64,000 nt of DNA from Hoeflea_A sp965204935 (GCF_965204935.1 NZ_CBDBFO010000002.1), one strand, 5' to 3'. Positions 52,527-61,958 are shown, numbered from the stretch's first letter. The notes: generated by a model from the letters alone, not told the origin. Numbers and translations are program-made.

Positions 52527-53519
52527 ATGAGAGCACTCCCGACCATACTATTGACCGCCGCCATGATGGTACCGCTGCCGGCCGCGGTCATGGCGGCAGC
52601 CGAAGATCCGGCCGCCGAGCCGGCGGATCTGCTCCAGTCGATGGTTCCGGCCGATGCCGATGCCTCAGCCGAGCCAGAGCAGCCCGATAATGATGGCGAT
52701 GCTGCCTATGGCGCCTTCCAGCGCGGTCATTACCTGACCGCATTCGAGCTGGCCCTGCCTCTCGCCAAGCTGGGTGATCCGGCGGCGCAAACACTAGTTG
52801 CGGAAATCTATTCGCGCGGTCTCGGCGTTCCGCGCAACATGAAGGAAGCCGCGTTCTGGTACGGCAATGCCGCCGAGGGCGGCGATGTTGCCGCGCAGCT
52901 CAAATACGCGCTTCTGCTGCTGGAGGGTCGCCATGTTGAAGGGGACCGCGACAAGGCGCGGGAACTGATGAAACAGGCGGCGGATGGCGGCAATTCCTCA
53001 GCGCAATTCAATCTGGGGCAGATGCTGATCACCGACCAGCCCGGCAAAGAGAGCATCGAAAAGGCACTTCCCTACATGACCAGCGCGGCAGAGAGCGGAA
53101 TAGCTGACGCCCAATTCGCGCTGGCGCAGATTTATGCCTTTGGAACCGGGCTGGAAGCGGACCCCCAGACGGCACGCATGTGGATGATCCGCGCAGCCCG
53201 TTCGGGATACGACACGGCGCAGCTTGACCTCGCCGTCTGGCTGATCGACGGCATTGGCGGGAATGTAGACTACGAGGCCGGGTTCGGCTGGATGCGGCGG
53301 GCCGCGAACACCGGCAATGTGATGGCGCAGAACCGGCTTTCGCACCTTTACATCCACGCCATCGGAACCCGGCCGGACCCGATTGAAGCGGCAAAGTGGT
53401 ATATCCTGTCACGACGGGCCGGTCTCGAGGACCGCGGTCTTGAGGACTTTTTCCAGGGGCTTACGGCAGAAGAGCAAAAAGCGGGCATTGAAGCCGCCAA
53501 CAATTTCAGATCGCGATGA
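52527..53519 (+). CDS. Exported Sel1-repeat protein
   Basis: A 330-residue protein with a signal peptide (ILLTAAMMVPLPAAVMAAA) and an acidic linker. About six Sel1-like repeats follow between residues 70 and 300, for example GDPAAQTLVAEIYSRGLGVP, GDVAAQLKYALLLLEGRHVE and GIADAQFALAQIYAFGTGLE. Sel1 proteins form solenoids that bind partners; in rhizobia some act in exopolysaccharide control. No specific role can be assigned. It probably forms a transcription unit with the ThiE-like gene. Confidence 0.88.
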   Translation: MRALPTILLTAAMMVPLPAAVMAAAEDPAAEPADLLQSMVPADADASAEPEQPDNDGDAAYGAFQRGHYLTAFELALPLAKLGDPAAQTLVAEIYSRGLGVPRNMKEAAFWYGNAAEGGDVAAQLKYALLLLEGRHVEGDRDKARELMKQAADGGNSSAQFNLGQMLITDQPGKESIEKALPYMTSAAESGIADAQFALAQIYAFGTGLEADPQTARMWMIRAARSGYDTAQLDLAVWLIDGIGGNVDYEAGFGWMRRAANTGNVMAQNRLSHLYIHAIGTRPDPIEAAKWYILSRRAGLEDRGLEDFFQGLTAEEQKAGIEAANNFRSR

Positions 53520-53630
53520 AGGCGGCCGACGAAGCGCTGCAATCCCGCGCGCTTCGGAAAGCAGGCTTGCATGTCGGGCACAATTGTGTTCTTGAGGCGC
53601 CGATTTGACAGTATCACCGGATTAGCTCCC

Positions 53631-54194
53631 ATGAAAATCAACGGAAACGAAATTCGCCCCGGCAATGTGATCGAGCACAATGGCGGCCTGTGGGTGGCCG
53701 TGAAGACCAATGCGGTCAAGCCGGGCAAGGGCGGCGCGTTCAATCAGGTCGAGCTGAAGAACCTGATCGACGGCACCAAGCTCAACGAACGGTTCCGCGC
53801 ATCGGAAACCGTTGAACGCGTGCGGCTTGAGCAGAAGGACTTCCAGTATCTCTACGAGCAGGGCGACATGCTGGTGTTCATGGACAATGAATCCTACGAG
53901 CAGCTGGAGCTGGCCCAGGACTTTGTCGGCGATCGGTCGAAGTTCCTGCAGGACGGAATGATGGTAACGGTGGAACTCTACGAGGAAAAGCCGATCGGCA
54001 TCTCGTTGCCCGATCAGGTGACCCTGACGATCACCGAGGCCGATCCGGTGGTCAAGGGCCAGACGGCCGCATCGTCCTACAAGCCGGCGGTGATGGAAAA
54101 CGGCGTGCGCGTGATGGTGCCGCCCTTCATCGAAGCGGGGGAGCGAATCCTCGTCGACACCAACGAGATCACCTATATCCGCCGGGCCGACTGA
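53631..54194 (+). CDS. efp: Translation elongation factor P
   Basis: A 187-residue EF-P that rescues ribosomes stalled at polyproline stretches. It has the KOW-like N-domain with the conserved tip Lys33 in VKPGKGGAF, the modification site in many bacteria. The central OB domain contains YLYEQGDMLVFMDNESYEQ, and the C-terminal OB domain ends in GERILVDTNEITYIRRAD. The ATG at 53631 is the usual start; an in-frame ATG 20 codons upstream gives an unconserved leader. suhB follows after 39 bp. Confidence 0.96.
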   Translation: MKINGNEIRPGNVIEHNGGLWVAVKTNAVKPGKGGAFNQVELKNLIDGTKLNERFRASETVERVRLEQKDFQYLYEQGDMLVFMDNESYEQLELAQDFVGDRSKFLQDGMMVTVELYEEKPIGISLPDQVTLTITEADPVVKGQTAASSYKPAVMENGVRVMVPPFIEAGERILVDTNEITYIRRAD

Positions 54195-54233
54195 CCGCGT
54201 CCAACCAACCGATCCCCGCACCGAGGCAAACAA

Positions 54234-55025
54234 ATGGCCCGCTCAGCGCTCCTCAATGTCATGGTCCAGGCCGCAATGAAGGCCGGCCGGTCGCTTGCCC
54301 GCGACTTCGGCGAGGTGCAAAACCTCCAGGTGTCACTCAAGGGGCCGAGTGACTATGTCAGCCAGGCCGACCGCAAGGCCGAAGAAATCATCCTGGGCGA
54401 ACTGGCCCGGGCGCGGCCGACCTACAGCGTTCTGGCCGAGGAAAGCGGAGAAAAGAAGGGCACCGACGGCATGCATCGCTGGATCGTCGATCCGCTCGAC
54501 GGGACAACGAATTTCCTGCACGGAATCCCGCTCTTTGCGGTATCGATTGCGCTCGAGCGCCAGGGCGAGATCGTCGCCGGCGTCATCTACAATCCGGCGA
54601 TGGACGAGCTCTTCACTGCTGAGCGGGGCAATGGCGCGTTCCTGAATGACCGCCGCATGCGCGTTGCGGGACGTCGCGGCCTGGCGGATTGCGTGATCGG
54701 GACGGGTGTGCCGCATCTTGGCCGCGGCGAACACGGGAAATACCTGATTGAACTGCGCAACGTCATGGGCGAAGTGGCCGGTGTGAGGCGCATGGGCGCA
54801 GCGGCGCTGGATCTCGCCTATGTCGGCGCCGGTCGGCTCGACGGGTTCTGGGAAGACGGGCTTTCGCCATGGGATCTTGCGGCCGGAATCGTGATGATCC
54901 GTGAAGCCGGCGGCTTTGTTTCAGACCGTGATGGCGGTGGCCGTATGTTTGAAACAAACAACATTGTTGCCGGCAATGAGCGCGTTCACAAAGACCTCCT
55001 GGCGGTGCTCAAGCGGCCGGCTTAA
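54234..55025 (+). CDS. suhB: Inositol-1-monophosphatase (SuhB-type)
   Basis: A 263-residue inositol monophosphatase of the SuhB type. Metal motifs are EESGE near residue 69, WIVDPLDGTTNFLHG at 83-97 and WDLAAGIVMIREAGG near the C-terminus. In enterics SuhB also binds RNA polymerase in rRNA antitermination. The DGTTNF sequence separates it from HisN at 6585. It follows efp closely and is probably co-transcribed. Confidence 0.93.
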   Translation: MARSALLNVMVQAAMKAGRSLARDFGEVQNLQVSLKGPSDYVSQADRKAEEIILGELARARPTYSVLAEESGEKKGTDGMHRWIVDPLDGTTNFLHGIPLFAVSIALERQGEIVAGVIYNPAMDELFTAERGNGAFLNDRRMRVAGRRGLADCVIGTGVPHLGRGEHGKYLIELRNVMGEVAGVRRMGAAALDLAYVGAGRLDGFWEDGLSPWDLAAGIVMIREAGGFVSDRDGGGRMFETNNIVAGNERVHKDLLAVLKRPA

Positions 55026-55249
55026 TAGCGTCCAATTTGTTTTCTAAGTGCTATTCTTCTCTTCCGGTCTTTCCATTCGCCTTTGTTTTTGATTAGTTTC
55101 ATAAGGCCTTAATGGAGGCGGGACAAAAGGGAATCGGTGCAAATCGCCGGATGATCCGTGGTGAGTTGCCTGGACAAGGAAGCGGATCAGGCTGCCGGGG
55201 ATTCAAATGGCGGCCGGGCGCAGCGGATAAAGAGTAGGGTACGCAGCCT

Positions 55250-56311
55250 ATGGCAAAGCTAAGACTCTCGGGGTGGGGCTTGTCGGAACAGGATTTGGGT
55301 GTCGAGCCGCACCGGCTTTCGAGTCCGCTGGTGTTTTTCTGGAGCCAGGTCATCTTCCTGATCATGACCGGCTTTCTTGCAGCCATCCTTTACAGGCAGA
55401 TTTCAGCGGCCTTTTTCGCCAATCCCGGCCTCAACGGCCTCATCCTGTTTGTGCTGGGTATCGGTGTGTTGCTGGCGGTCAATCAGGTCCTGCGGCTGCG
55501 ACCCGAGGTCAGCTGGGTCAACTCCTTCCGCCAGGGCAGCGACCGGATGCGCGGCTCGCGCAGCCCGACGCTGCTTGCGCCGATGCGTGTGCTTTTGAGC
55601 CGCAAGCAGTCCATGTCCCTGTCGACGACCGCCTTGCGTTCGATCCTCGATTCAATCGCGACGCGGCTGGATGAGTCGCGCGATACCTCGCGCTATATGA
55701 TCGGCCTCCTGGTCTTTCTCGGGCTGCTCGGCACCTTCTGGGGCCTCCTGCAGACCATCGGCTCCATCAACACTGTGATCCAGTCGCTCGATCCGGGCTC
55801 GGGAAACACCAACGACATCTTGCAGGAGCTCAAGGATGGTCTTGAGGCGCCGCTGGCCGGTATGGGAACGGCGTTTTCGTCCTCCCTGTTCGGTCTTGCC
55901 GGCTCGCTGGTTCTCGGCTTTCTCGACCTTCAGGCGGGACGCGCGCAGAACCGGTTCTATACCGAGCTTGAAAACTGGCTTTCAACCGTAACCGATCCTG
56001 ATTTCGATATCGCGGCTCCTGAAATCGCCACCGGCGCGGAATCGTCGGAAGACATCCGACGCCTTTCGGAAACGGTGCAGACGATGGCGCAGGCCGGCGG
56101 TGGTATCAATCAGCGCTCGACGGCGGCCATGGCAAATCTCGCAGAGGGCATACAGGGCCTTGTGAAGAATATGCGCAATGAGCAGCAGATGCTGCGCGAC
56201 TGGATCGAGGCGCAGCAATCGGAATCGCGGGCTATGCGCGAGACGCTCGATTCCCTGGGGACGGAAATCGGCAAGCTCGACAACAACAACAAGAAGTCAA
56301 AGGGGAGCTAG
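55250..56311 (+). CDS. MotA/TolQ/ExbB-type proton channel protein
   Basis: A 353-residue membrane protein with helices at about 27-47, 61-80, 149-170 and 204-226. The third and fourth contain the channel signature LVFLGLLGTFWGLLQTIGSI and GMGTAFSSSLFGLAGSL of the MotA/TolQ/ExbB superfamily. A cytoplasmic coil-like tail follows from about 250. It pairs with the OmpA-type gene three bases downstream. Similar pairs are core genes in Hyphomicrobiales with uncertain function, distinct from flagellar MotA. An ion-driven stator acting on the cell wall is inferred. Confidence 0.85.
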   Translation: MAKLRLSGWGLSEQDLGVEPHRLSSPLVFFWSQVIFLIMTGFLAAILYRQISAAFFANPGLNGLILFVLGIGVLLAVNQVLRLRPEVSWVNSFRQGSDRMRGSRSPTLLAPMRVLLSRKQSMSLSTTALRSILDSIATRLDESRDTSRYMIGLLVFLGLLGTFWGLLQTIGSINTVIQSLDPGSGNTNDILQELKDGLEAPLAGMGTAFSSSLFGLAGSLVLGFLDLQAGRAQNRFYTELENWLSTVTDPDFDIAAPEIATGAESSEDIRRLSETVQTMAQAGGGINQRSTAAMANLAEGIQGLVKNMRNEQQMLRDWIEAQQSESRAMRETLDSLGTEIGKLDNNNKKSKGS

Positions 56312-56314
56312 GGC

Positions 56315-57346
56315 TTGGCACTCGCGCGCAACCGTCGCGGAGACCGCGGGGTCGATTTCTGGCCGGGCTTCGTCGATGCATTGTCGACGCTGCTGCTTGC
56401 CATCATGTTCCTGCTGTCGGTCTTCGTGATTGCGCAATTCCTTCTCAGCCGCGAGATCAGTGGCCGTGACGAGGTGCTCAACCGGCTCAACTCGCAGATC
56501 AACGAACTGACCCAGTTGCTGGCCCTGGAACAATCGGGCAAGCAGGATCTCGAGGATGCGCTGGCCAATCTGCAGGCAACACTGAGCGAAGCCGAGAGCG
56601 AGCGCTCGCGGCTGCAGGACCTGCTTGCGCGAGGTGCCGGCGCTTCAAGTGCGGCCGAGGCGCAGATCGGCGAACTCAGCCAGTCGCTCGATGAAGAGCG
56701 GCAGATCAGCCAACGGGCGCTGTCGCAAGTCGAGCTGCTCAACCAGCAGATCGCGGCACTGCGCCGTCAGATCGGCGCGCTGGAGGCGGCGCTGGAAGTC
56801 TCCGAACAGAAGGACCGGGAGTCGCAGACGAAGATCGCCGATCTCGGTCGACGGCTCAACGTCGCCCTTGCGCAGCGCGTCCAGGAACTCAACCGTTACC
56901 GGTCCGATTTCTTCGGGCGCCTGCGGGAGATCCTCTCGGACCGCGAAAACATCCGCATCGTCGGAGACCGTTTCGTTTTCCAGTCTGAAGTCCTGTTTCC
57001 GTCAGGCAGCGATCAGCTGAATATCGAGGGCCAGCAGGAAATGAGCAAGCTCGCCGACGCGCTGCTCGACCTCGGCCGCGAGATCCCGACTGACATCAAC
57101 TGGGTGCTGCGGGTCGACGGCCACACCGACAATGTGCCGCTCTCGGGCACCGGGCGTTTTTCCGACAACTGGGAACTTTCTTCCGCCCGCGCCACGTCGG
57201 TCGTGAAGTATCTGATCAATGAAGGTGTTCCGGCCAATCGCCTGGTCGCGGCCGGCTTTGGCGAGTTCCAGCCGATCGAGGTGGGCAATTCACCGGAAGC
57301 GCGCGCCACCAATCGCCGCATCGAGTTGAAACTCACGGAACGCTAG
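56315..57346 (+). CDS. MotB/OmpA-type peptidoglycan-anchored stator protein
   Basis: A 343-residue protein with one N-terminal membrane helix at about 17-44 carrying Asp21 in FVDALSTLLL, the likely proton-binding residue. A long coiled coil runs over 50-190 (LANLQATLSEAESERSRLQD). A C-terminal OmpA domain contains VDGHTDNVPLSGTG and ATNRRIELKL, which should bind peptidoglycan. The start is a TTG three bases after the MotA-like gene. Architecture matches MotB and ZorB partners. The substrate of the motor action is unknown. Confidence 0.87.
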   Translation: MALARNRRGDRGVDFWPGFVDALSTLLLAIMFLLSVFVIAQFLLSREISGRDEVLNRLNSQINELTQLLALEQSGKQDLEDALANLQATLSEAESERSRLQDLLARGAGASSAAEAQIGELSQSLDEERQISQRALSQVELLNQQIAALRRQIGALEAALEVSEQKDRESQTKIADLGRRLNVALAQRVQELNRYRSDFFGRLREILSDRENIRIVGDRFVFQSEVLFPSGSDQLNIEGQQEMSKLADALLDLGREIPTDINWVLRVDGHTDNVPLSGTGRFSDNWELSSARATSVVKYLINEGVPANRLVAAGFGEFQPIEVGNSPEARATNRRIELKLTER

Positions 57347-57404
57347 GCAATCGGCGACGGGTGGGGCGTACCGGTGGGTCCGGCGCACGCGCATGGGAGG
57401 AAGC

Positions 57405-59054
57405 ATGGACTGTGATGTCATTGTGGTCGGGGCCGGCCTGGCCGGGCTTGTCGCCGCGGCGGAGCTTTCGGACGCCGGCAAGAACGTCATCATTGTCGAT
57501 CAGGAAAACGAGAAGAATATCGGCGGCCAGGCTTTCTGGTCGTTCGGCGGGCTGCTGTTTGTGGATTCCCCCGAGCAGCGGCGGCTCGGTATCCGCGACA
57601 GCCGGGATCTTGCGTGGCAGGACTGGCTCGGATCAGCCGCCTTCGATCGCGATGAGGACCACTGGCCGCGCAAATGGGCCGAGGCTTATGTGGACTTTGC
57701 CTCCGGCGAGAAACGCTCCTGGCTGCACCAGCAGGGCGTGCGCTGGTTTCCGATCGTCGGCTGGGCCGAACGCGGCGGCGCGTTGGCCGATGGCCACGGC
57801 AATTCCGTGCCGCGTTTTCACATCACGTGGGGCACGGGTCCCGGGCTGATCGTGCCTTTTGAGCGGCGGGTTCGTGAGGGGGTCGCGCGCGGCAATGTCC
57901 AGCTTTGTTTTCGGCATCAGGTTGATGCGATCGACACCTCCGCAGGCCGCGTGACCGGCGTGAGCGGCACGGTGCTGGAAGAAACGGACGCCGAGCGTGC
58001 CGTTCAGTCATCGCGAAAGGCGGTCGGGCAGTTCTCCTTTTCAGCGGGCGCGGTTATCGTCACCTCCGGCGGTATTGGCGGAAACCATGATCTCGTTCGC
58101 AAGAACTGGCCACGTGAACGGCTCGGCGATCCGCCGGCCAACATGATCTCCGGCGTGCCACACCACGTGGACGGACGCATGCTTGAAATCTCCGAGAAAG
58201 CCGGCGCGTCGATCATCAATTCGGACCGCATGTGGCACTACACAGAAGGTGTGAGGAACTGGGATCCGATATGGCCCAAACACGGCATCCGGGTCCTGCC
58301 GGGGCCGTCCTCATTCTGGTGCGATGCCGAAGGAAACCGGATGCCGGTTCCGTGTCTGCCGGGTTTCGATACGCTTTCGACGCTGGCCCATATCATGCGC
58401 AGCGGCCACGACTACAGCTGGTTCGTGCTGACCCAGTCGATCATCGAAAAGGAATTTGCGCTCTCGGGATCGGAACAAAATCCGGACCTGACCGAAAAGA
58501 GCATCCGCAAGGTGCTGCAGCGGGTCGGCAAGGGCGCGCCGGCACCGGTGGAAGCTTTCAAGGAAAAGGGCGAGGATTTTGTTGTCCGCGATACGCTGGA
58601 AGAACTCGTCGAAGGCATGAACGCACTGACCGGCGAGGGCCTGATCAAGCTTGATCACCTGCGGTCGCAGATCGAATCCCGCGATCGCGAGATTGAAAAC
58701 AAATACTCCAAGGACCTGCAGATCACTGCGATCCGCGGCGCGCGCAATTTCATCGGCGACCGGCTGATTCGCACCGCAAAGCCGCATCACATACTTGATG
58801 AGAAACACGGACCGCTGATCGCCGTGCGTCTCAATATCCTGACCCGCAAGACGCTGGGCGGAATCCACACCGATCTGTCGGCGCGGGTGCTCGACGGGAC
58901 GGGCGCCGTCATCGAGGGGCTATATGCGGCCGGTGAAGCGGCTGGCTTCGGCGGCGGCGGCATGCATGGCTACAATGCGCTCGAGGGCACCTTCCTCGGC
59001 GGCTGCATTTTCTCCGGCCGAACCGCCGGGCGGGCTGTTAAAGACACGCTCTAG
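57405..59054 (+). CDS. FAD-binding dehydrogenase (fumarate reductase/KSTD-like flavoprotein)
   Basis: A 549-residue flavoprotein with the N-terminal FAD motif VIVVGAGLAGLVAAAELS and a C-terminal FAD-contact segment GLYAAGEAAGFGGGGMHGYN. Other conserved parts are GGQAFWSFGGLLFVDSPEQR, GAVIVTSGGIGGNHDLVRKN and GGIHTDLSARVLDG. It belongs to the FAD_binding_2 family, which oxidises or reduces succinate-like or ketosteroid-like substrates. The true substrate is unknown. The ATG at 57405 has GGGAGGAAGC upstream, better than the ATG at 57393. It follows the stator pair by 58 bp. Confidence 0.87.
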   Translation: MDCDVIVVGAGLAGLVAAAELSDAGKNVIIVDQENEKNIGGQAFWSFGGLLFVDSPEQRRLGIRDSRDLAWQDWLGSAAFDRDEDHWPRKWAEAYVDFASGEKRSWLHQQGVRWFPIVGWAERGGALADGHGNSVPRFHITWGTGPGLIVPFERRVREGVARGNVQLCFRHQVDAIDTSAGRVTGVSGTVLEETDAERAVQSSRKAVGQFSFSAGAVIVTSGGIGGNHDLVRKNWPRERLGDPPANMISGVPHHVDGRMLEISEKAGASIINSDRMWHYTEGVRNWDPIWPKHGIRVLPGPSSFWCDAEGNRMPVPCLPGFDTLSTLAHIMRSGHDYSWFVLTQSIIEKEFALSGSEQNPDLTEKSIRKVLQRVGKGAPAPVEAFKEKGEDFVVRDTLEELVEGMNALTGEGLIKLDHLRSQIESRDREIENKYSKDLQITAIRGARNFIGDRLIRTAKPHHILDEKHGPLIAVRLNILTRKTLGGIHTDLSARVLDGTGAVIEGLYAAGEAAGFGGGGMHGYNALEGTFLGGCIFSGRTAGRAVKDTL

Positions 59055-59132
59055 GATTTACGTGCAACCGCGTTTGTTCCGTTAAGCGCAAAGGAAAGTG
59101 TGCCCGAACACACGGCCCGACATCCCGCAGCG

Positions 59133-60935
59133 TTACTGGGCCGCTTCGGTTTCGTGCTGCTCATCATGGTGGAACTGGAGACGGGCGAGGCGGGCATAAA
59201 GGCCGCCTTTCTGGACCAGGCTTGCGTGCGTTCCCTCTTCGACGATGCGTCCATGATCCATGACCAGGATGCGATCGGCTTTCTTGACCGTGGCGAGCCG
59301 GTGCGCAATGACCAGCGTCGTGCGGCCCTGCATCAGCCGGTTGAGCGCCTTCTGGACGAGGGTTTCGCTTTCCGCGTCCAGGGCCGAGGTCGCCTCGTCC
59401 AGAAGCAGAACAGGTGCATCCTTCAACACGGCCCGGGCGATGGCGATGCGCTGGCGCTGCCCACCCGACAGGGTTATGCCGCGCTCGCCGACCATCGTAT
59501 CGTAACCATCTTCCATACGAATGATGAACGGGTCAGCCAGCGCGGCCTTGGCCGCTTCGATGACCTCGTTCTCCGTCGCATCCGGGCGACCGAAGGCAAT
59601 GTTCTCGCGGATGGATGTTGCAAAAATCGCGACATCCTGCGGCACGCTGGCCAATCTGTGGCGCACGGCTGACGGGTCGGCCTCCCGCACATCGATGCCG
59701 TCAAGGCAGATCGCACCTTGCTGAGGATCGTAAAAGCGGCTGATCAGTGAAAACAATGTGCTCTTGCCGGCGCCCGACGGGCCGACAATGGCGACCGTTT
59801 CTCCAGGCTCCACCTCGAAGGAAAGCCCGTTCAGGATCGGCTCGTCGGGCCGCGTCGGATAGGAAAATGCAACATCTGTGAAGGACACCGATCCAACCGG
59901 AGGTTCGGGAAGCGGCCTGGGATCCGGCGGTGGGGCGATCACCGGGATCTCGTCGATCAGTTCCGTCAGGCGCTCAGCGGCCCCGGCCGCCTGTGATATC
60001 TCTCCCCAGACTTCAGAGAGTGTGCCGAGACTGCCGGCGGCGAGGATCGAATACAGCAGGAACTGACCAAGCGTTCCCGCGGACATGTTGCCGACGAGGA
60101 CCTTGTGCGCGCCGAACCACAAAATCGCGATCACACTTCCGAATATCATCAGAATGGCAAACCCGGTCAGGAGCGCGCGAGCGCGCACCGCGTTGCGGGC
60201 CGCGCCAAAGGCTGTCTCGACGGCATCAGAGTAGCGCCGGTTGGCCGTCGGTTCGCCGTTGAATGCCTGTACGGTGCGCGAGGCGGCAATCGCTTCGCTG
60301 GCGTAGGCAGTGGCCTCCGCCAATGTATCCTGCGCCTCGCGAGAACGACCGCGGACCGAGCGTCCGAAACCGACAAGCGGGAAAACGATGACCGGAATGG
60401 CGAGCAGCACCAGACCGGACAGTTCCGGGCTGGTGATGATCATCATGATCACGGCGCCGAGGCAAAGGATCGTGTTGCGCAGCGCCATCGATGCGGTTGC
60501 CCCGACGGCGGATTTGATCTGCGTCGTGTCGGCGCTCAGCCGCGAGACGATTTCGCCCGACTTGTTGATGTCGAAAAAAGACGGCGACAGCGCCGTGACA
60601 TGACTGAAGACGTCGCGCCGAAGATCGGAGACAACGCGCTCGCCGATTGTGATGACAAAGTAGTAACGCATGGCACTTGCCAGCGCCAGAACGACGGCGA
60701 TGACCAGGAGCATGGTGAAATAGTTGTTGATGAAGCCGACATCGGCATCGGAGAAGCCGTTGTCGATCATGCGCCGCACGGCAAGCGGCAGGACCAGCGT
60801 GGCGGCCGCGGCAAGCACCAGTGCGACAACCGCGCCGGCAACAAGACGGCGGTATCGCAAGGCATAGGGAAACAGCCGGGCGAGCGGTCGCAGCGTATGC
60901 ATGCGACTATGGGTGCCTGGACGTTTATCGGCCAA
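59133..60935 (-). CDS. ABC transporter, fused permease and ATP-binding protein (exporter type)
   Basis: A 600-residue half-transporter of the ABC-B/MsbA-like exporter class. About six membrane helices occupy residues 20-320. The nucleotide-binding domain has Walker A GPSGAGKST, signature LSGGQRQRIAIARA, Walker B VLLLDEATSALD and the H-loop VIAHRL. It probably functions as a homodimer exporting lipid or hydrophobic compounds; MsbA-like and multidrug roles cannot be separated. The start is a TTG at 60935, or the ATG at 60902; homologues favour the longer version. Confidence 0.92.
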   Translation of the reverse strand: MADKRPGTHSRMHTLRPLARLFPYALRYRRLVAGAVVALVLAAAATLVLPLAVRRMIDNGFSDADVGFINNYFTMLLVIAVVLALASAMRYYFVITIGERVVSDLRRDVFSHVTALSPSFFDINKSGEIVSRLSADTTQIKSAVGATASMALRNTILCLGAVIMMIITSPELSGLVLLAIPVIVFPLVGFGRSVRGRSREAQDTLAEATAYASEAIAASRTVQAFNGEPTANRRYSDAVETAFGAARNAVRARALLTGFAILMIFGSVIAILWFGAHKVLVGNMSAGTLGQFLLYSILAAGSLGTLSEVWGEISQAAGAAERLTELIDEIPVIAPPPDPRPLPEPPVGSVSFTDVAFSYPTRPDEPILNGLSFEVEPGETVAIVGPSGAGKSTLFSLISRFYDPQQGAICLDGIDVREADPSAVRHRLASVPQDVAIFATSIRENIAFGRPDATENEVIEAAKAALADPFIIRMEDGYDTMVGERGITLSGGQRQRIAIARAVLKDAPVLLLDEATSALDAESETLVQKALNRLMQGRTTLVIAHRLATVKKADRILVMDHGRIVEEGTHASLVQKGGLYARLARLQFHHDEQHETEAAQ

Positions 60936-60979
60936 CTTTGTGTTCCATCAGATCAGGCGGCAAAAACATGTCGCGCCCC

Positions 60980-61008
60980 TTGTCAGTTTCCTGCCCTTCA
61001 TGTATAGG
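60980..61008 (+). promoter_or_regulatory. Sigma-70-type promoter of rpmE
   Basis: A -35 TTGTCA at 60980-60985, a 17-bp spacer and a -10 TATAGG at 61003-61008. Its predicted start near 61015 gives a leader of about 110 nt before rpmE. Confidence 0.6.
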
Positions 61009-61123
61009 CTCGCCATCGAATTGGGAAGCCGTGACCTTTCGGGTGTACGGCTTTGTTTGTGATATGGGCTGGTTTGCCGCAGTTGATCTGCGCACTGAAG
61101 CCCGACCGATGCAGGACAGTGCA

Positions 61124-61345
61124 ATGAAGGCAGATATTCACCCCGACTATCACATGATCAAAGTGGTCATGACCGATGGCACCGAATACATGACCCGTTC
61201 CACCTGGGGCGCTGAAGGCGACACCATGACGCTGGAAATCGATCCCAAGGCGCATCCCGCCTGGACCGGCGGTCACCAGCACCTGGTCGACCGTGGCGGA
61301 CGGGTTTCCAAGTTCAAGAAGCGCTTCGAGGGGCTTGGCCTCTAG
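61124..61345 (+). CDS. rpmE: 50S ribosomal protein L31 (Cys-free type)
   Basis: A 73-residue L31 that starts MKADIHPDYHMIKVVMTDGT. It has no cysteines, so it cannot form the zinc site of classical L31, as is common in rhizobia. The ATG at 61124 follows GCAGGACAG. A typical promoter and a strong terminator bracket the gene, which is therefore monocistronic. Confidence 0.96.
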   Translation: MKADIHPDYHMIKVVMTDGTEYMTRSTWGAEGDTMTLEIDPKAHPAWTGGHQHLVDRGGRVSKFKKRFEGLGL

Positions 61346-61384
61346 CAACGCGTCGGCAGCTCCCGGAGCAGTCTGGAAACAAAA

Positions 61385-61411
61385 AACCCCGCTCCAAGGA
61401 GCGGGGTTTTT
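61385..61411. terminator. Bidirectional terminator between rpmE and rcdA
   Basis: A perfect stem AACCCCGCTCC/GGAGCGGGGTT with loop AA, a T-run on the plus side and an A-run on the other. It can end both rpmE and the convergent rcdA transcripts. Confidence 0.88.
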
Positions 61412-61433
61412 CGTGTCTGTTGCCGGATTTCTG

Positions 61434-61958
61434 TCAGTTGCCTCCGAAGGCGGTCTGCAGCAGCGAGATCTGTGCCTTGACCGAATTCTCATTGTCGGGA
61501 TTGGCCGGCTTCTTCTTCTTGCCCTTGCTGTGGTAGATTTCCTTGTCCAGGAGCGCGACACGCGCCTGCAGGCGAAGGGAACGTTCCACAAGGTCGCGGA
61601 ATGCTTCCGGCAACTCGTCCCAGCCCGGTGCCGTGCGGTCGCAGACAAAGCCGTCAAGACGCACCTTGGTCTTTTCGGCAAGCACCTGTTCATGGGTCAT
61701 TTCGCCGTTGTTCACGGCGCGCTGCAGAAGCAGCCACGAGGCCATTTGCATGAGGCGCGTGGTCAGCCGCATGGATTCAGCCGCATAGAGGACCGATGCC
61801 ATGCGCGGCAGCGCCTTCGCAGCTACACGTCCAGTGCCGTCGAGATAGCCGGCTGTCTCTTCAACCAGCCCCATTCCTTCCGAATAGAGCGACTTGAAAG
61901 ATGCGGAGGAGGTAATGCGTTCCGCGATCTGGATCGTGTTTTTTCGTGAGTCTGCCAT
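61434..61958 (-). CDS. rcdA: RcdA-type regulator of CtrA degradation (DUF1465)
   Basis: A 174-residue DUF1465 protein matching RcdA. In Caulobacter RcdA bridges CpdR-primed ClpXP to PopA and CtrA, and is needed for timely CtrA destruction. It forms a three-helix bundle; conserved segments are FKSLYSEGMGLVEETAGYLD, YAAESMRLTTRLMQMASWLL and GWDELPEAFRDLVERSLRLQ, with a basic, probably disordered C-terminus. The ATG at 61958 follows GAGGCGAC. A perfect CtrA box lies 130 bp upstream, so CtrA probably controls its own degradation factor. CpdR is encoded at 4691-5050. Confidence 0.9.
   Translation of the reverse strand: MADSRKNTIQIAERITSSASFKSLYSEGMGLVEETAGYLDGTGRVAAKALPRMASVLYAAESMRLTTRLMQMASWLLLQRAVNNGEMTHEQVLAEKTKVRLDGFVCDRTAPGWDELPEAFRDLVERSLRLQARVALLDKEIYHSKGKKKKPANPDNENSVKAQISLLQTAFGGN

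Noticed and set aside
55250..57346. Complete Zorya anti-phage system
   Set aside because: Only ZorA/ZorB-like architecture is present; no ZorC, ZorD or ZorE gene lies on either side, and the neighbours are metabolic genes.
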